Assembly: GCA_019120075.1 (NCBI GenBank)
Contig: DWVT01000009.1
Span: 1-36,265, forward strand
Length of the DNA: 36,265 nucleotides
From: Candidatus Mediterraneibacter excrementigallinarum
Lineage (GTDB): Bacteria > Bacillota > Clostridia > Lachnospirales > Lachnospiraceae
Direction of reading: 5' to 3'
Numbering within the stretch: position 1 is the first letter of the stretch; each line of letters opens with the position of its first letter. Below are positions 25,599-33,901 of the stretch, piece after piece. Position numbers and translations under genes: made by a program. Below the pieces are notes generated by a model that worked only from the letters and a program-made list of their open reading frames with translations, had not been told where the DNA came from and made no database searches.

Positions 25599-26918
25599 AT
25601 GGGACTTTTGACATTCAAAGGCGGAATCCATCCGGATGATGGAAAGCGTTTCTCGAAAGACCAGGCAGTCAAGCCTCTTTTGCCAAAAGGAGATATGGTT
25701 TACCCGCTCTCTCAGCATATAGGGGCTCCGGCCAATCCTGTCGTGAAGAAAGGAGACCATGTCCTGAAAGGACAGATGATCGCCGATGCAGGCGGGTTTG
25801 TCTCTGCTCCGGTCTATTCTTCGGTATCCGGGACTGTAAAAGGACTGGAACAGCGGTTTAATCCTGCGGGAACGAAGACCGAATGTATCGTCATTGAAAA
25901 TGACGGTCAGTATCAGGAGGTGGACTATGAACCTGTGAAGCCTCTTGAGGAATTGACCAGAGAAGAGATCCTCGATATGATCGCACGCGCGGGAATCGTA
26001 GGTATGGGCGGCGCGGGCTTCCCGACAAGAGTGAAGCTTTCACCGAAGGAGCCGGACAAGATTGATTATATTATCGCAAACTGTGCGGAATGCGAGCCGT
26101 ATATCACAGCGGATTACAGAAGGATGCTGGAGAATACGGAGGATCTGGTCAGCGGAATGAGGGTTGTGCTTTCATTGTTCCCCAATGCAAAGGGAATCTT
26201 TGCGGTGGAGGATAATAAAAAGGACTGCATCGAGAAACTGAATCAGGTTGTAGCTAATGAGCCGAGAATGGATGTGAAGGCCCTGATGACCAAATATCCT
26301 CAGGGAGCAGAACGCCAGCTTATCTATGCGGTGACGAAACGAGCTATCAATTCGTCCATGCTGCCGGCAGATGCGGGCTGCATCGTAGACAATGTAGAGA
26401 CTCTGATCGGGATACATAATGCGGTTATCAATGGAAGACCGCTGACCGAACGTGTTGTCACTGTGAGCGGTGATGCGGTGGAAAATCCCGGCAACTTCAG
26501 GGTCCTTCTGGGAACGAACCACAGAGAACTGATCGAGGCGGCGGGAGGATTCAAGGCGGAACCGGAGAAACTGATCTCGGGCGGTCCGATGATGGGATTC
26601 GCTATGGTGACTCTGGACGCGCCTGTGACGAAGACGTCCTCATCCATCCTTGCATTTAAAGAGGATGCAGTGTCCAGAAATCCGGAAACGGCATGCATTA
26701 ACTGCGGAAGATGCGTAGAGGTATGCCCGAGCAGGATCATTCCTTCCAGACTTGCCGATTACGCAAACCGCCAGGATGAAGAGTCCTTTGTCGCTATGAA
26801 CGGTCTGGAATGTGTAGAGTGCGGTTCATGCAGTTACGTCTGTCCGGCAAAACGTCAGTTGAAACAGGCAATCGGCGGTATGAGAAAGATCGCACTTGCA
26901 AATAAGAAGAAAAAATAA
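25599..26918 (+). CDS. rnfC: Rnf complex subunit C (NADH-side iron-sulfur flavoprotein)
   Basis: A 439-residue peripheral subunit that passes electrons between NAD and the rest of the Rnf ion pump. The N-terminal RnfC domain (HPDDGKRFSKD) precedes a glycine-rich FMN/NADH site (GMGGAGFPT, 135-143), the SLBB region and two 4Fe-4S motifs: C366, C369, C372, C376 and C405, C408, C411, C415. No long C-terminal alanine-rich extension as in proteobacteria. Start ATG 25599 follows AAAGGAAGAG. First gene of rnfCDGEAB; the 190-base upstream region is AT-rich and must hold the promoter, which I cannot place with confidence. Confidence 0.96.
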   Translation: MGLLTFKGGIHPDDGKRFSKDQAVKPLLPKGDMVYPLSQHIGAPANPVVKKGDHVLKGQMIADAGGFVSAPVYSSVSGTVKGLEQRFNPAGTKTECIVIENDGQYQEVDYEPVKPLEELTREEILDMIARAGIVGMGGAGFPTRVKLSPKEPDKIDYIIANCAECEPYITADYRRMLENTEDLVSGMRVVLSLFPNAKGIFAVEDNKKDCIEKLNQVVANEPRMDVKALMTKYPQGAERQLIYAVTKRAINSSMLPADAGCIVDNVETLIGIHNAVINGRPLTERVVTVSGDAVENPGNFRVLLGTNHRELIEAAGGFKAEPEKLISGGPMMGFAMVTLDAPVTKTSSSILAFKEDAVSRNPETACINCGRCVEVCPSRIIPSRLADYANRQDEESFVAMNGLECVECGSCSYVCPAKRQLKQAIGGMRKIALANKKKK

Positions 26919-26934
26919 GAGAGGTGACTGAAAA

Positions 26935-27867
26935 GTGAACGAGAATTATAAAGTATCAGCTTCTCCGCATATCCGCGACCGGATCAAGAGCAGCAACATC
27001 ATGCTTATGGTGGTCATCGCGCTTCTTCCTGCAACGATCTTTGGAATCTGGAACTTCCGTCATGAGAATGCGTGGATCCTGGTTGTCGTTACGACAGCCT
27101 CTGCGGTGCTGGCTGAATACATATATGAAAAACTGATGCATAAACCGATCACGATCAATGATTTCAGTGCGGTTGTCACAGGACTTCTGCTTGCGCTGAA
27201 CCTTCCGCCTACACTTCCCTGGTGGATGGGAGTCCTGGGCTCTGTTTTCGCAATCGTTGTCGTGAAACAGCTTTTTGGAGGTCTTGGACAGAATTTCATG
27301 AACCCGGCTCTTGCAGCAAGGTGTTTCCTGCTGATCTCCTTTGCCGGAAATATGACTTATTTTGTATATGACGGAGTGACAGGGGCGACCCCTCTTGCTC
27401 AGTTGAAAGCCGGCGAGGCTGTAAATACAATGGATATGCTGATAGGAAATATCCGGGGTACGATCGGAGAGACCTCTGTCATTGCCATCATGATCGGGGC
27501 AATGTTCCTGCTCCTGATGGGTGTGATCGACCTGACGATCCCGGCATCCTATCTGATTTCCTTTGTTGTATTTATCGTGATCTTCGGCGGACACGGACTT
27601 GATGCGCAGTATATCACCGCTCATCTGTGCGGAGGAGGACTGATGCTGGGTGCCTGGTTTATGGCAACGGATTATGTGACTTCACCGATCACCACAAAGG
27701 GCAGGATCGTATACGGAATCTGTATGGGACTTCTGACTGGACTGTTCCGTCTTTTCGGAGGTTCTGCCGAGGGCGTTTCCTATGCGATCATCATCAGCAA
27801 CCTTCTTGTACCTCTGATCGAGAAGGTTACCCTTCCGAAACCATTTGGCAAAGGAGGAGAGAAGTAA
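26935..27867 (+). CDS. rnfD: Rnf complex subunit D (membrane flavoprotein)
   Basis: A 310-residue membrane subunit with about nine helices. The covalent FMN site is T152 in DGVTGATPLAQL, which matches the (S/T)GAT attachment motif. It starts at GTG 26935 after AGGTG. It overlaps rnfG by one base (TAATG), so the two flavinylated subunits are translationally coupled. In the complex it binds RnfG and takes part in Na+ or H+ movement. Confidence 0.96.
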   Translation: MNENYKVSASPHIRDRIKSSNIMLMVVIALLPATIFGIWNFRHENAWILVVVTTASAVLAEYIYEKLMHKPITINDFSAVVTGLLLALNLPPTLPWWMGVLGSVFAIVVVKQLFGGLGQNFMNPALAARCFLLISFAGNMTYFVYDGVTGATPLAQLKAGEAVNTMDMLIGNIRGTIGETSVIAIMIGAMFLLLMGVIDLTIPASYLISFVVFIVIFGGHGLDAQYITAHLCGGGLMLGAWFMATDYVTSPITTKGRIVYGICMGLLTGLFRLFGGSAEGVSYAIIISNLLVPLIEKVTLPKPFGKGGEK

Positions 27868-28481
27868 TGAATAAAATTATAAAAAACACATTGATCCTCA
27901 CCGTGATCACTGTAATATCAGGACTTCTCCTTGGAGTCGTATATGGCATTACAAAAGAGCCTATTGCAGCGGCGCAGGAGAATACAAAACAGGAGGCGTT
28001 CCGCTCAGTACTTTCTGACGCATCTTCTTTTGAAACAATGGAAGACTTCGACGCTTCCGGAGCTTTGTCTCTCCTTCAGGAAAACGGCTACACGTCTGAT
28101 GAGATCGTGGAAGTGGCGCAGGGGGTTGACGACAGCGGCGAGACAGTCGGATATGTCATCAACGTTATGTCTCATGAAGCATATGACGGCGATCTGGAGG
28201 TTTCTGTAGGCATTGCCAGCGACGGCACTGTAAAAGGAATCGAGATGCTTTCCATCAGTGAGACGGCAGGTCTGGGAATGAAGGCGAATGAGGCTGAGTT
28301 CAAGGATCAGTTCAAGGATAAAAACGTAGAGAAGTTTTCTTATACAAAATCAGGCGAGAGCGGCGATGATAAGATCGACGCTATCAGCGGTGCGACAATC
28401 ACGACAAATGCGGTGACAAATGCGGTAGATTCAGCACTGGTATATTTTCAGAATGAGTTAGGAGGCGGTGTCAATGAATAA
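27867..28481 (+). CDS. rnfG: Rnf complex subunit G (FMN-binding)
   Basis: A 204-residue protein with one N-terminal membrane helix (residues 5-27) and an extracytoplasmic FMN-binding domain. FMN is attached by ApbE to T177 in DAISGATITTNAV. Start ATG 27867 shares a base with the rnfD stop; AGGAGG lies at 27852-27857. The longer frame from 27627 lies within rnfD and is a shadow. Confidence 0.96.
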   Translation: MNKIIKNTLILTVITVISGLLLGVVYGITKEPIAAAQENTKQEAFRSVLSDASSFETMEDFDASGALSLLQENGYTSDEIVEVAQGVDDSGETVGYVINVMSHEAYDGDLEVSVGIASDGTVKGIEMLSISETAGLGMKANEAEFKDQFKDKNVEKFSYTKSGESGDDKIDAISGATITTNAVTNAVDSALVYFQNELGGGVNE

Positions 28482-29193
28482 GTGTACAGAAAGAATATTC
28501 AACGGCCTTGTCAAAGAGAATCCGACCTTCGTTCTGATGCTCGGTATGTGTCCCACGCTTGCGGTCACAACATCTGCCATTAACGGAATCGGTATGGGAC
28601 TTTCCACGACAGCCGTACTTGTGATGTCAAATATGCTGATCTCAATGCTGAGAAAGATCATTCCTGATTCTGTCAGGATGCCGGCGTTCATCGTTGTTGT
28701 TGCATCTTTCGTGACAATCGTGGATTTCCTTCTTGAGGGATTTGTCCCGAGCCTTTATTCCGCACTCGGACTCTACATCCCCCTGATCGTTGTAAACTGT
28801 ATCATCCTTGGCCGTGCGGAAAGTTATGCGTCGAAAAATCCGGTCCTTCCGTCTATCTTCGACGGAATTGGAATGGGACTTGGTTTTACGGTCGGCCTTA
28901 CCTGCATCGGTATCGTCCGCGAGCTGATCGGCTCAGGAATGATCTTCGGGATCCAGGTCCTTCCGGATTCTTATGTTCCGATCACGATCTTTATTCTTGC
29001 ACCCGGAGCTTTCCTTGTGCTTGCCTGTCTTGTGGCGCTCCAGAATAAGATCAAGAGAAACCTTGCGAAAAAGGGCAAAAAGGTTCCTGAGACAGCCGGA
29101 TGCGGCGAGGGATGCGCGTCTTGTGGAAACCGTGGAGCCTGCAGCGGACATATGTTTCTTGATGTTACAGAAGATAAGAAGGATAAGGAATAG
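28474..29193 (+). CDS. rnfE: Rnf complex subunit E with a cysteine-rich C-terminal tail
   Basis: A 239-residue membrane subunit of the RnfE/NqrD family (six helices). C26 and C109 in the helices fit the conserved cysteines that, with RnfA, hold a cluster in the membrane. After the last helix the protein continues for some 40 residues with C210, C214, C217 and C223 (AGCGEGCASCGNRGACSG), a CxxxCxxCxxxxxC pattern that could bind a metal or Fe-S centre. Most RnfE proteins end soon after the last helix. Start ATG 28474 lies eight bases from GGAGG (28461-28465); GTG 28468 is too close. Confidence 0.94.
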   Translation: MNKCTERIFNGLVKENPTFVLMLGMCPTLAVTTSAINGIGMGLSTTAVLVMSNMLISMLRKIIPDSVRMPAFIVVVASFVTIVDFLLEGFVPSLYSALGLYIPLIVVNCIILGRAESYASKNPVLPSIFDGIGMGLGFTVGLTCIGIVRELIGSGMIFGIQVLPDSYVPITIFILAPGAFLVLACLVALQNKIKRNLAKKGKKVPETAGCGEGCASCGNRGACSGHMFLDVTEDKKDKE

Positions 29194-29205
29194 GAGGGGA
29201 CTGAT

Positions 29206-29808
29206 ATGGGAGAACAAATACAGAATCTGTTGCTGATCGCGGTCGGTTCCGCGTTCGTAAATAATGTCGTACTCAGCCAGTTCCTCGGAATCTGTCCGTT
29301 CCTTGGAGTATCGAAGAATGTAAAGACAGCTGCCGGAATGGGAAGTGCCGTGGTATTCGTAATCACGATCGCATCTTTCGTCACCGGTCTGATCTATAAA
29401 TTCATACTTGGCAATCCGAACATCATGGGCGGTGAGCTGGAGTATCTGAATACGATTGTTTTTATTCTTGTGATCGCTGCGCTGGTGCAGTTTGTAGAAA
29501 TGGTACTCAAAAAATCCATGCCTTCTCTGTATAATGCGCTGGGAGTTTATCTTCCGCTGATCACAACGAACTGTGCTGTGCTCGGTGTGGCTCTGACAAA
29601 CGTTCAGGAGGGATATGATATCCTGACAGGCGTTGTCAACGGATTTGCCACTGCAGCCGGATTCCTTGTATCCATCGTGCTGATGGCCGGCATCCGGGAG
29701 AAGATCGAACACAATGACATTACGGAATCATTTCAGGGAACACCGATCGTCCTTGTGACGGCAGGTCTGATGGCGATCGCGTTCTTTGGATTCTCAGGTT
29801 TGATATAG
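29206..29808 (+). CDS. rnfA: Rnf complex subunit A
   Basis: A 200-residue membrane subunit with six helices, paralogous to RnfE in inverted topology. C30 (FLGICPFLG) and the cysteine of TTNCAVLG match the conserved pair that holds an Fe-S centre with RnfE. AGGAGGGG precedes ATG 29206. Thirteen bases lie between it and rnfB. Confidence 0.96.
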   Translation: MGEQIQNLLLIAVGSAFVNNVVLSQFLGICPFLGVSKNVKTAAGMGSAVVFVITIASFVTGLIYKFILGNPNIMGGELEYLNTIVFILVIAALVQFVEMVLKKSMPSLYNALGVYLPLITTNCAVLGVALTNVQEGYDILTGVVNGFATAAGFLVSIVLMAGIREKIEHNDITESFQGTPIVLVTAGLMAIAFFGFSGLI

Positions 29809-29821
29809 GAGGACAGAAGAT

Positions 29822-30628
29822 ATGAGTATTACCGGAATTATTTTGGCTGCTGTTGTTGTCGGCGGCACAGGACTTTTTATCGGCGTCTTCCTCGGAATTG
29901 CAGGGAAAAAATTTGCCGTAGAGGTGGATGAAAGAGAGGAAGCAATCCTGGAAGTGCTTCCCGGAAACAACTGCGGCGGATGCGGATATGCCGGATGCTC
30001 CGGCCTTGCGGCTGCTATTGTGGCAGGAGAGGCTGAGGTGGGCGGATGTCCCGTTGGAGGCGCGCCGGTTGCCGATAAGATCGGAAAGATCATGGGTGTG
30101 GATGCAGGAGCGCAGGAGAGAAAAGTTGCGTTTGTAAAATGTGGAGGCACCTGTGAGAAAGCAAAGACAGAATATGAATACTACGGGATCAAAGACTGTA
30201 TCATGGCCAGCCAGATGCAGGATGGCGGTGCAAAGGGATGTGAATATGGATGTCTCGGGTATGGTTCCTGCGTAAAGGCGTGTCCTTTTGACGCGATCCA
30301 CATCGTGGACGGAATCGCTGTTGTTGACAAGAACGCCTGCAAAGCCTGCGGTAAGTGTGTTGCCGTTTGTCCGAAGCATCTGATCGAGCTGATCCCATAT
30401 AAACAGAAGACATTTGTACGGTGTAATTCCAATGAAAAAGGAAAAGCACTTATGTCTGTCTGTGAAGTCGGGTGTATCGGCTGCCGCCTGTGCGAGAAGA
30501 ACTGTGAGGCAGGCGCCATCACTGTAAATAATTTCCTGGCGCACATTGATGCGGACAAATGTACGAACTGCGGTTTGTGTGCAGAGAAATGTCCGAGGAA
30601 GATCATTTCGATGCAGGTACAGGGATAA
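29822..30628 (+). CDS. rnfB: Rnf complex subunit B (ferredoxin-side polyferredoxin)
   Basis: A 268-residue iron-sulfur subunit receiving electrons from ferredoxin. An N-terminal membrane helix (3-26) is followed by the Fe-S domain with C51, C54, C59 and C76 (NNCGGCGYAGC), then a CxxxC-rich stretch and 4Fe-4S pairs: YGSCVKACPFD with CKACGKCVAVCP, and CIGCRLCEKNC with CTNCGLCAEKCP. About four to six clusters are expected. The last codons (CAG GGA TAA) are also the first strand of the outermost stem of the structured element that follows, so gene end and element start are one sequence. Confidence 0.96.
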   Translation: MSITGIILAAVVVGGTGLFIGVFLGIAGKKFAVEVDEREEAILEVLPGNNCGGCGYAGCSGLAAAIVAGEAEVGGCPVGGAPVADKIGKIMGVDAGAQERKVAFVKCGGTCEKAKTEYEYYGIKDCIMASQMQDGGAKGCEYGCLGYGSCVKACPFDAIHIVDGIAVVDKNACKACGKCVAVCPKHLIELIPYKQKTFVRCNSNEKGKALMSVCEVGCIGCRLCEKNCEAGAITVNNFLAHIDADKCTNCGLCAEKCPRKIISMQVQG

Positions 30629-31149
30629 TTACGCCGGATGGATATCCTGCTTTCAGGCACGCTTGCGCTTGTAGAACAACGCAGCGGATACATAGGAGCG
30701 CACAATACGCGCTCCAAGTACCGGCGTTGTTCTACAGCCTTTAAGCAGGACATCCATCCGGCTGGGCTTTCCCTGCCGGTAAGAGTTGACGAGTTGGGGG
30801 AAGGGGGCACGCCTTTGGCGCTGCCTTCCCCCTCTGGATTCAGGACAAAAGGAAGGGAGCGTTCCCGGCTGAACAGATTATCTGTAACAGTCGGAAATGC
30901 TCCCCTTTTTTACGCACAAATTTAATCATCTCTTCTACGGTTTCAGGGAGGCAGCGCCGCCCGCGGCGCATCCCTCCCGTCCCCTGTCCAGAAGATCCTG
31001 CCGACTGGAAAAAGCCAAGCCGGAGGCATCCGTTGTCTAAGGGCCGTTAAACCAATGCCGGCACTTGGCGTGCGTCCTTTGCACGCTTATGTGTCCGCTG
31101 CATTGGTTTCCGAGCGAGAGCGTGCCCGCAGACAATGGATACCTCCGGC
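30620..31149 (+). repeat. Structured repeat element, copy 2 (candidate non-coding RNA)
   Basis: Same modules and order as copy 1. A: CAGGGA/TCCCTG (30620, 30770), a 19-pair stem 30633-30652 with 30743-30762, GTAGAACAACGC/GCGTTGTTCTAC (30671, 30724), CGG-A-TAC/GTACCG (30685, 30718), GGAGCGC/GCGCTCC (30695, 30709). C: GGGGGAAGG/CCTTCCCCC (30796, 30824). D: GGGAGC/GCTCCC (30855, 30899), T run. An extra GC-rich hairpin (about 30945-30979) is absent from copy 1. B: outer stem 31019-31038 with 31130-31149, GGGC/GCCC (31041, 31124), AAACCAATG/CATTGGTTT (31049, 31101), GGCAC/GTGTC (31060, 31091), GCGTGC/GCACGC (31068, 31081). It lies between the convergent rnfB and apbE. No gene is encoded in this gap. 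Confidence 0.75.
30855..30911 (+). terminator. Terminator-like stem within structured element copy 2 (module D)
   Basis: GGGAGC, TTCC and CGGCTG (30855-30871) pair with CAGTCG, GGAA and GCTCCC (30888-30904), with an ACAGA/TCTGT tip and a TTTTTT tail. It would also end the Rnf transcript. Confidence 0.7.
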
Positions 31150-31176
31150 GGATGCTATATCCAAACGACAGGGATA

Positions 31177-32178
31177 TCACTGCGTCAGGGGCAGATCCTC
31201 CGTGGACAGATGCAGTTCATAGTCATCCGTTACAAATACAGCCTCAACGCCGTCCAGACTCCGGATCAGTTCCATCCCTTTTTCCAGTCCCAAAGCATAG
31301 CATGTAGTGCTCAGGGCGTCTCCGTTCACAGAACTGTCGGAGATGATAGTGACCTGATACAGATTGTTTTGAACAGGGTAGCCTGTAGAGGGATCCAGAA
31401 TGTGATGATAAATGATCCCGTCTTTTTCAAAATAGCGTTCATAATTTCCGGAAGTGACAACAGACTGATCATTCACATCCAGAACGGCGATGGTTGTTCC
31501 GTCCGGTTCAAAGGGCTTTTGAAGACCGACTCGGAAGGGCGTGCCGTCATAGCGCTCACCGACTGCAAGCATATTTCCACCAAGGTTGATCAGGGCGTGC
31601 TCCACGCCTTCACTTTCCAGATATTCTTTCAGGCGGTCTGCTATATAGCCTTTGGCAATACCGCCAAGGTCGATCTTTGCCATAGGATCAGTCAGAGTGA
31701 CAGTATTTCCCTCCACTTTGACATTATGGTAATCAATATGTGTGACTGCATCCGCCAGAGTTTCAGGATCCGGAAGATATTTTTCTTCGTTGTCGGTAAA
31801 GTTCCACAGCTCGCTGGCGGAAGCAATGGTAATGTCAAAATATCCGTGAGAGATATCTCCGTATTCTAGACCGAGCCGGATCAGCTCCGCTGTTTCATCT
31901 GATACAGTGACAGGCTGTCCCGCTGACGCGTTGATCTTTGATATTTCACTGTCCTCAAGAGTACGGCTGAACAGATGCTCGTAGCGGTTACAGAGTTCTT
32001 CGCAGTGATCCAGGACTTCTCTCGTTGTGCCCCAGGCCTCGACCGTTACCACAGTGTCAAAATACATTCCCGTCATACTGAGTGACTCACTCTGTTTTGG
32101 CGTTGTACATCCGGAAATCAGCAGAGCGGATACGACAGCTGTGAACAGCGGCAGCGCAGTGTTTCTTTTTTTAGTCAT
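31177..32178 (-). CDS. apbE: FAD:protein FMN transferase (ApbE), lipoprotein
   Basis: A 333-residue lipoprotein: signal peptide with lipobox LISGC (C24). The ApbE fold shows MTGMYFDTVVTVEAWG, FSRTLEDSEISKINA, GYFDITIASASELWNF, KIDLGGIAKGYIADRL, LINLGGNMLAVG and HHILDPSTGYPV. It moves FMN from FAD to a threonine of target proteins outside the membrane; RnfD (T152) and RnfG (T177), encoded upstream on the other strand, are the evident targets. Start ATG 32178 has GGGAGGGAG upstream; the longer frame to 32235 crosses the promoter and is rejected. Confidence 0.96.
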   Translation of the reverse strand: MTKKRNTALPLFTAVVSALLISGCTTPKQSESLSMTGMYFDTVVTVEAWGTTREVLDHCEELCNRYEHLFSRTLEDSEISKINASAGQPVTVSDETAELIRLGLEYGDISHGYFDITIASASELWNFTDNEEKYLPDPETLADAVTHIDYHNVKVEGNTVTLTDPMAKIDLGGIAKGYIADRLKEYLESEGVEHALINLGGNMLAVGERYDGTPFRVGLQKPFEPDGTTIAVLDVNDQSVVTSGNYERYFEKDGIIYHHILDPSTGYPVQNNLYQVTIISDSSVNGDALSTTCYALGLEKGMELIRSLDGVEAVFVTDDYELHLSTEDLPLTQ

Positions 32179-32240
32179 ACAATCTCCCTCCCGTACCGCA
32201 TCTGGGTGCGGCACAAAAGTAATTCGGCATATCATCGGAT

Positions 32241-32310
32241 ATTATACCGGTTTTAAGCGGGATGTACAACCGAACGTTTGGTTGCATTCTGGATTTCTGT
32301 GTGCTATGAT
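32241..32310. promoter_or_regulatory. Divergent apbE and NusG-II promoters with a shared palindrome
   Basis: Leftward: TTGTAC (minus strand of 32264-32269) and TATAAT (minus strand of 32241-32246), 17-base spacer. Rightward: TTGCAT (32282-32287) and TATGAT (32305-32310), 17-base spacer. The palindrome CAACCGAACGTTTGGTTG (32267-32284) overlaps both -35 boxes, so one bound protein could shut both promoters. Confidence 0.7.
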
Positions 32311-32332
32311 ATTGGACAAAAGAGGTAACAGT

Positions 32333-32689
32333 ATGAAGAAAAATGACTGGATTCTCGCAGGAGTCATTGTTGTGATCGCCGCTGTTGTCCTCCTTTTTCA
32401 GCTTACAAGAAAAAACAGCGGAGAAGGAGAAGTGTCGGTCAGTGTGGATGGCGAGAAATTTGGAATATACAGTTTGACGGAAGACCGGACTGTAGATATA
32501 AATGGTACAAACCGTCTTATCATCGAAAATGGAACTGCCCGGATGGAGTGGGCGGACTGCCCGGATCAGATCTGTGTTGATCATAATGCAATATCCAGGG
32601 AAGGAGAAAGCATCATCTGTCTTCCGAATAAGGTTGTTGTATCCGTGGAGAGCGGTGAAGAGGCAGAACTGGACGGGGTTGTACGGTAA
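32333..32689 (+). CDS. NusG domain II-containing membrane-anchored protein
   Basis: A 118-residue protein with one N-terminal membrane helix (residues 6-22) and a NusG-II beta domain (EVSVSVDGEKFGIYSL, TNRLIIENGTARMEWADCPDQICVDH, IICLPNKVVVSV). The CPDQIC pair is typical. It does not bind RNA polymerase as NusG does; the domain lies outside the membrane. Function unknown, but such genes usually stand with apbE and a Gx transporter near rnf genes, so a role with flavinylated electron-transfer proteins is inferred. Start ATG 32333 follows AGAGGT. Confidence 0.88.
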   Translation: MKKNDWILAGVIVVIAAVVLLFQLTRKNSGEGEVSVSVDGEKFGIYSLTEDRTVDINGTNRLIIENGTARMEWADCPDQICVDHNAISREGESIICLPNKVVVSVESGEEAELDGVVR

Positions 32690-32700
32690 GAGGAGAAAAG

Positions 32701-33228
32701 TTGAAGAACAGAGCAGCTTATTTTGGTGTTTTTACAGCGCTTGCGCTGATCCTGAGTTATGTGGAAATACTGATCCCGATCAGTTTTGGCGTTCCGGGAG
32801 TGAAGCTGGGACTGGCGAATCTCATCATTGTGATCGTACTTTATAAGACGGACTGGAAGGAGGCGCTTCTCCTTTCTGTGGTGAGGATCGTGCTGGCGGG
32901 ATTTATTTTCGGTAATATGTTCAGTATCCTGTACAGTCTGGCCGGAGGAATGCTGAGTCTCGCTGTCATGGCGGTGCTGAAAAAAGGCGGAAGTTTCAGT
33001 GTGGCTGGGGTGAGCGTTGCCGGAGGAGTGAGCCATAATATCGGACAGCTTATTGTCGCGATGATCGTTGTGGAGACATATCAGGTGGGATATTATCTTC
33101 CGGTGCTGTTGATCGCGGGGGTTCTGACCGGATTCGTGATCGGGATTATTTCCGGTGAGGTCCTGAAACGGATTCAGCAGATTGATCTCACTCCTGACAG
33201 GTCCCGCAAAGAACAGACGGAAAAATAG
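32701..33228 (+). CDS. Gx transporter family membrane protein (Hpre_diP_synt_I family)
   Basis: A 175-residue integral membrane protein with about five helices, many glycines (VPGVKLGLANLIIV, RIVLAGFIFGNMFSILYSLAGG, GGVSHNIGQLIVA). The family was once annotated as heptaprenyl diphosphate synthase component I, but it resembles ECF-type substrate-binding membrane proteins; the substrate is unproven. TTG start at 32701 with AGAGGAG upstream, 12 bases after the NusG-II gene, so both form one operon. The tail is polar and charged. Confidence 0.88.
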   Translation: MKNRAAYFGVFTALALILSYVEILIPISFGVPGVKLGLANLIIVIVLYKTDWKEALLLSVVRIVLAGFIFGNMFSILYSLAGGMLSLAVMAVLKKGGSFSVAGVSVAGGVSHNIGQLIVAMIVVETYQVGYYLPVLLIAGVLTGFVIGIISGEVLKRIQQIDLTPDRSRKEQTEK

Positions 33229-33245
33229 AAAGAAAGAGGAATAGC

Positions 33246-33857
33246 ATGATATCATTTATACGCGGAGAACTTGCAGCGGTGGAAGAGGATAAGGCCGTTA
33301 TTGACGTGGGGGGCGTCGGATATGGGGTTTTCATGTCCGGACAGGCCCTCAGCCTTCTTCCACCGGCTGGAAATGAAGTAAAGGTCTATACATATCTCAA
33401 TGTGAAAGAGGATGCGATGCAGCTCTTTGGCTTCCTTACCAGAGAGGATCTTGAAATTTTCAGGCTGGTGATCGGAGTGAGCGGGATCGGTCCGAAAGGC
33501 GGGCTTAATATCCTTTCCTGTCTTTCGCCGGATGAACTCCGTTTTGCAGTCCTGTCGGGGGATGCAAAGGCAATCTCGGCGGCACCGGGAATCGGAAAGA
33601 AGACGGCAGAGAAACTGATCCTGGAACTGAAGGACAAGATGAAGATTGAGGATGTACTGGAACATGCAGCTCACGGCGGCGAAGTGCCTGACGCGGTATC
33701 CGGATCATCGGACAGCGGAATGCAGGCAGAAGCAGTTCAGGCTCTTGTGGCTCTGGGATACGGAAGCGCAGAGAGTATGCGGGCCGTAAAGAAAACTTCT
33801 CCAGATTGCGGTACGGTGGAAGACATCCTGAAAGAAGCGTTGAAATATCTTTTCTGA
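33246..33857 (+). CDS. ruvA: Holliday junction DNA helicase subunit RuvA
   Basis: A 203-residue protein that binds four-way junctions as a tetramer. OB-fold start MISFIRGELAAVEEDKAVIDVGGVGYGV, helix-hairpin-helix motifs GVSGIGPKGGLNIL and APGIGKKTAEKLILEL, and a C-terminal RuvB-binding helix bundle (ALVALGYGSAESMRAVK). Full length. Sits 44 bases before ruvB. Confidence 0.96.
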   Translation: MISFIRGELAAVEEDKAVIDVGGVGYGVFMSGQALSLLPPAGNEVKVYTYLNVKEDAMQLFGFLTREDLEIFRLVIGVSGIGPKGGLNILSCLSPDELRFAVLSGDAKAISAAPGIGKKTAEKLILELKDKMKIEDVLEHAAHGGEVPDAVSGSSDSGMQAEAVQALVALGYGSAESMRAVKKTSPDCGTVEDILKEALKYLF

Positions 33858-33901
33858 CCTGAGCGGGGACGGAAAACTAAGTACATCGGAAGGTGAGCAT
33901 T

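Noticed and set aside
30638-30925. 95-codon open frame within structured element copy 2
   Set aside because: Translation is not conserved in copy 1; the sequence is explained by base-paired stems.
18135-31149. The two structured elements as ends of a composite transposon
   Set aside because: They are in the same orientation, are diverged in sequence, and enclose conserved housekeeping genes; no transposase is present.
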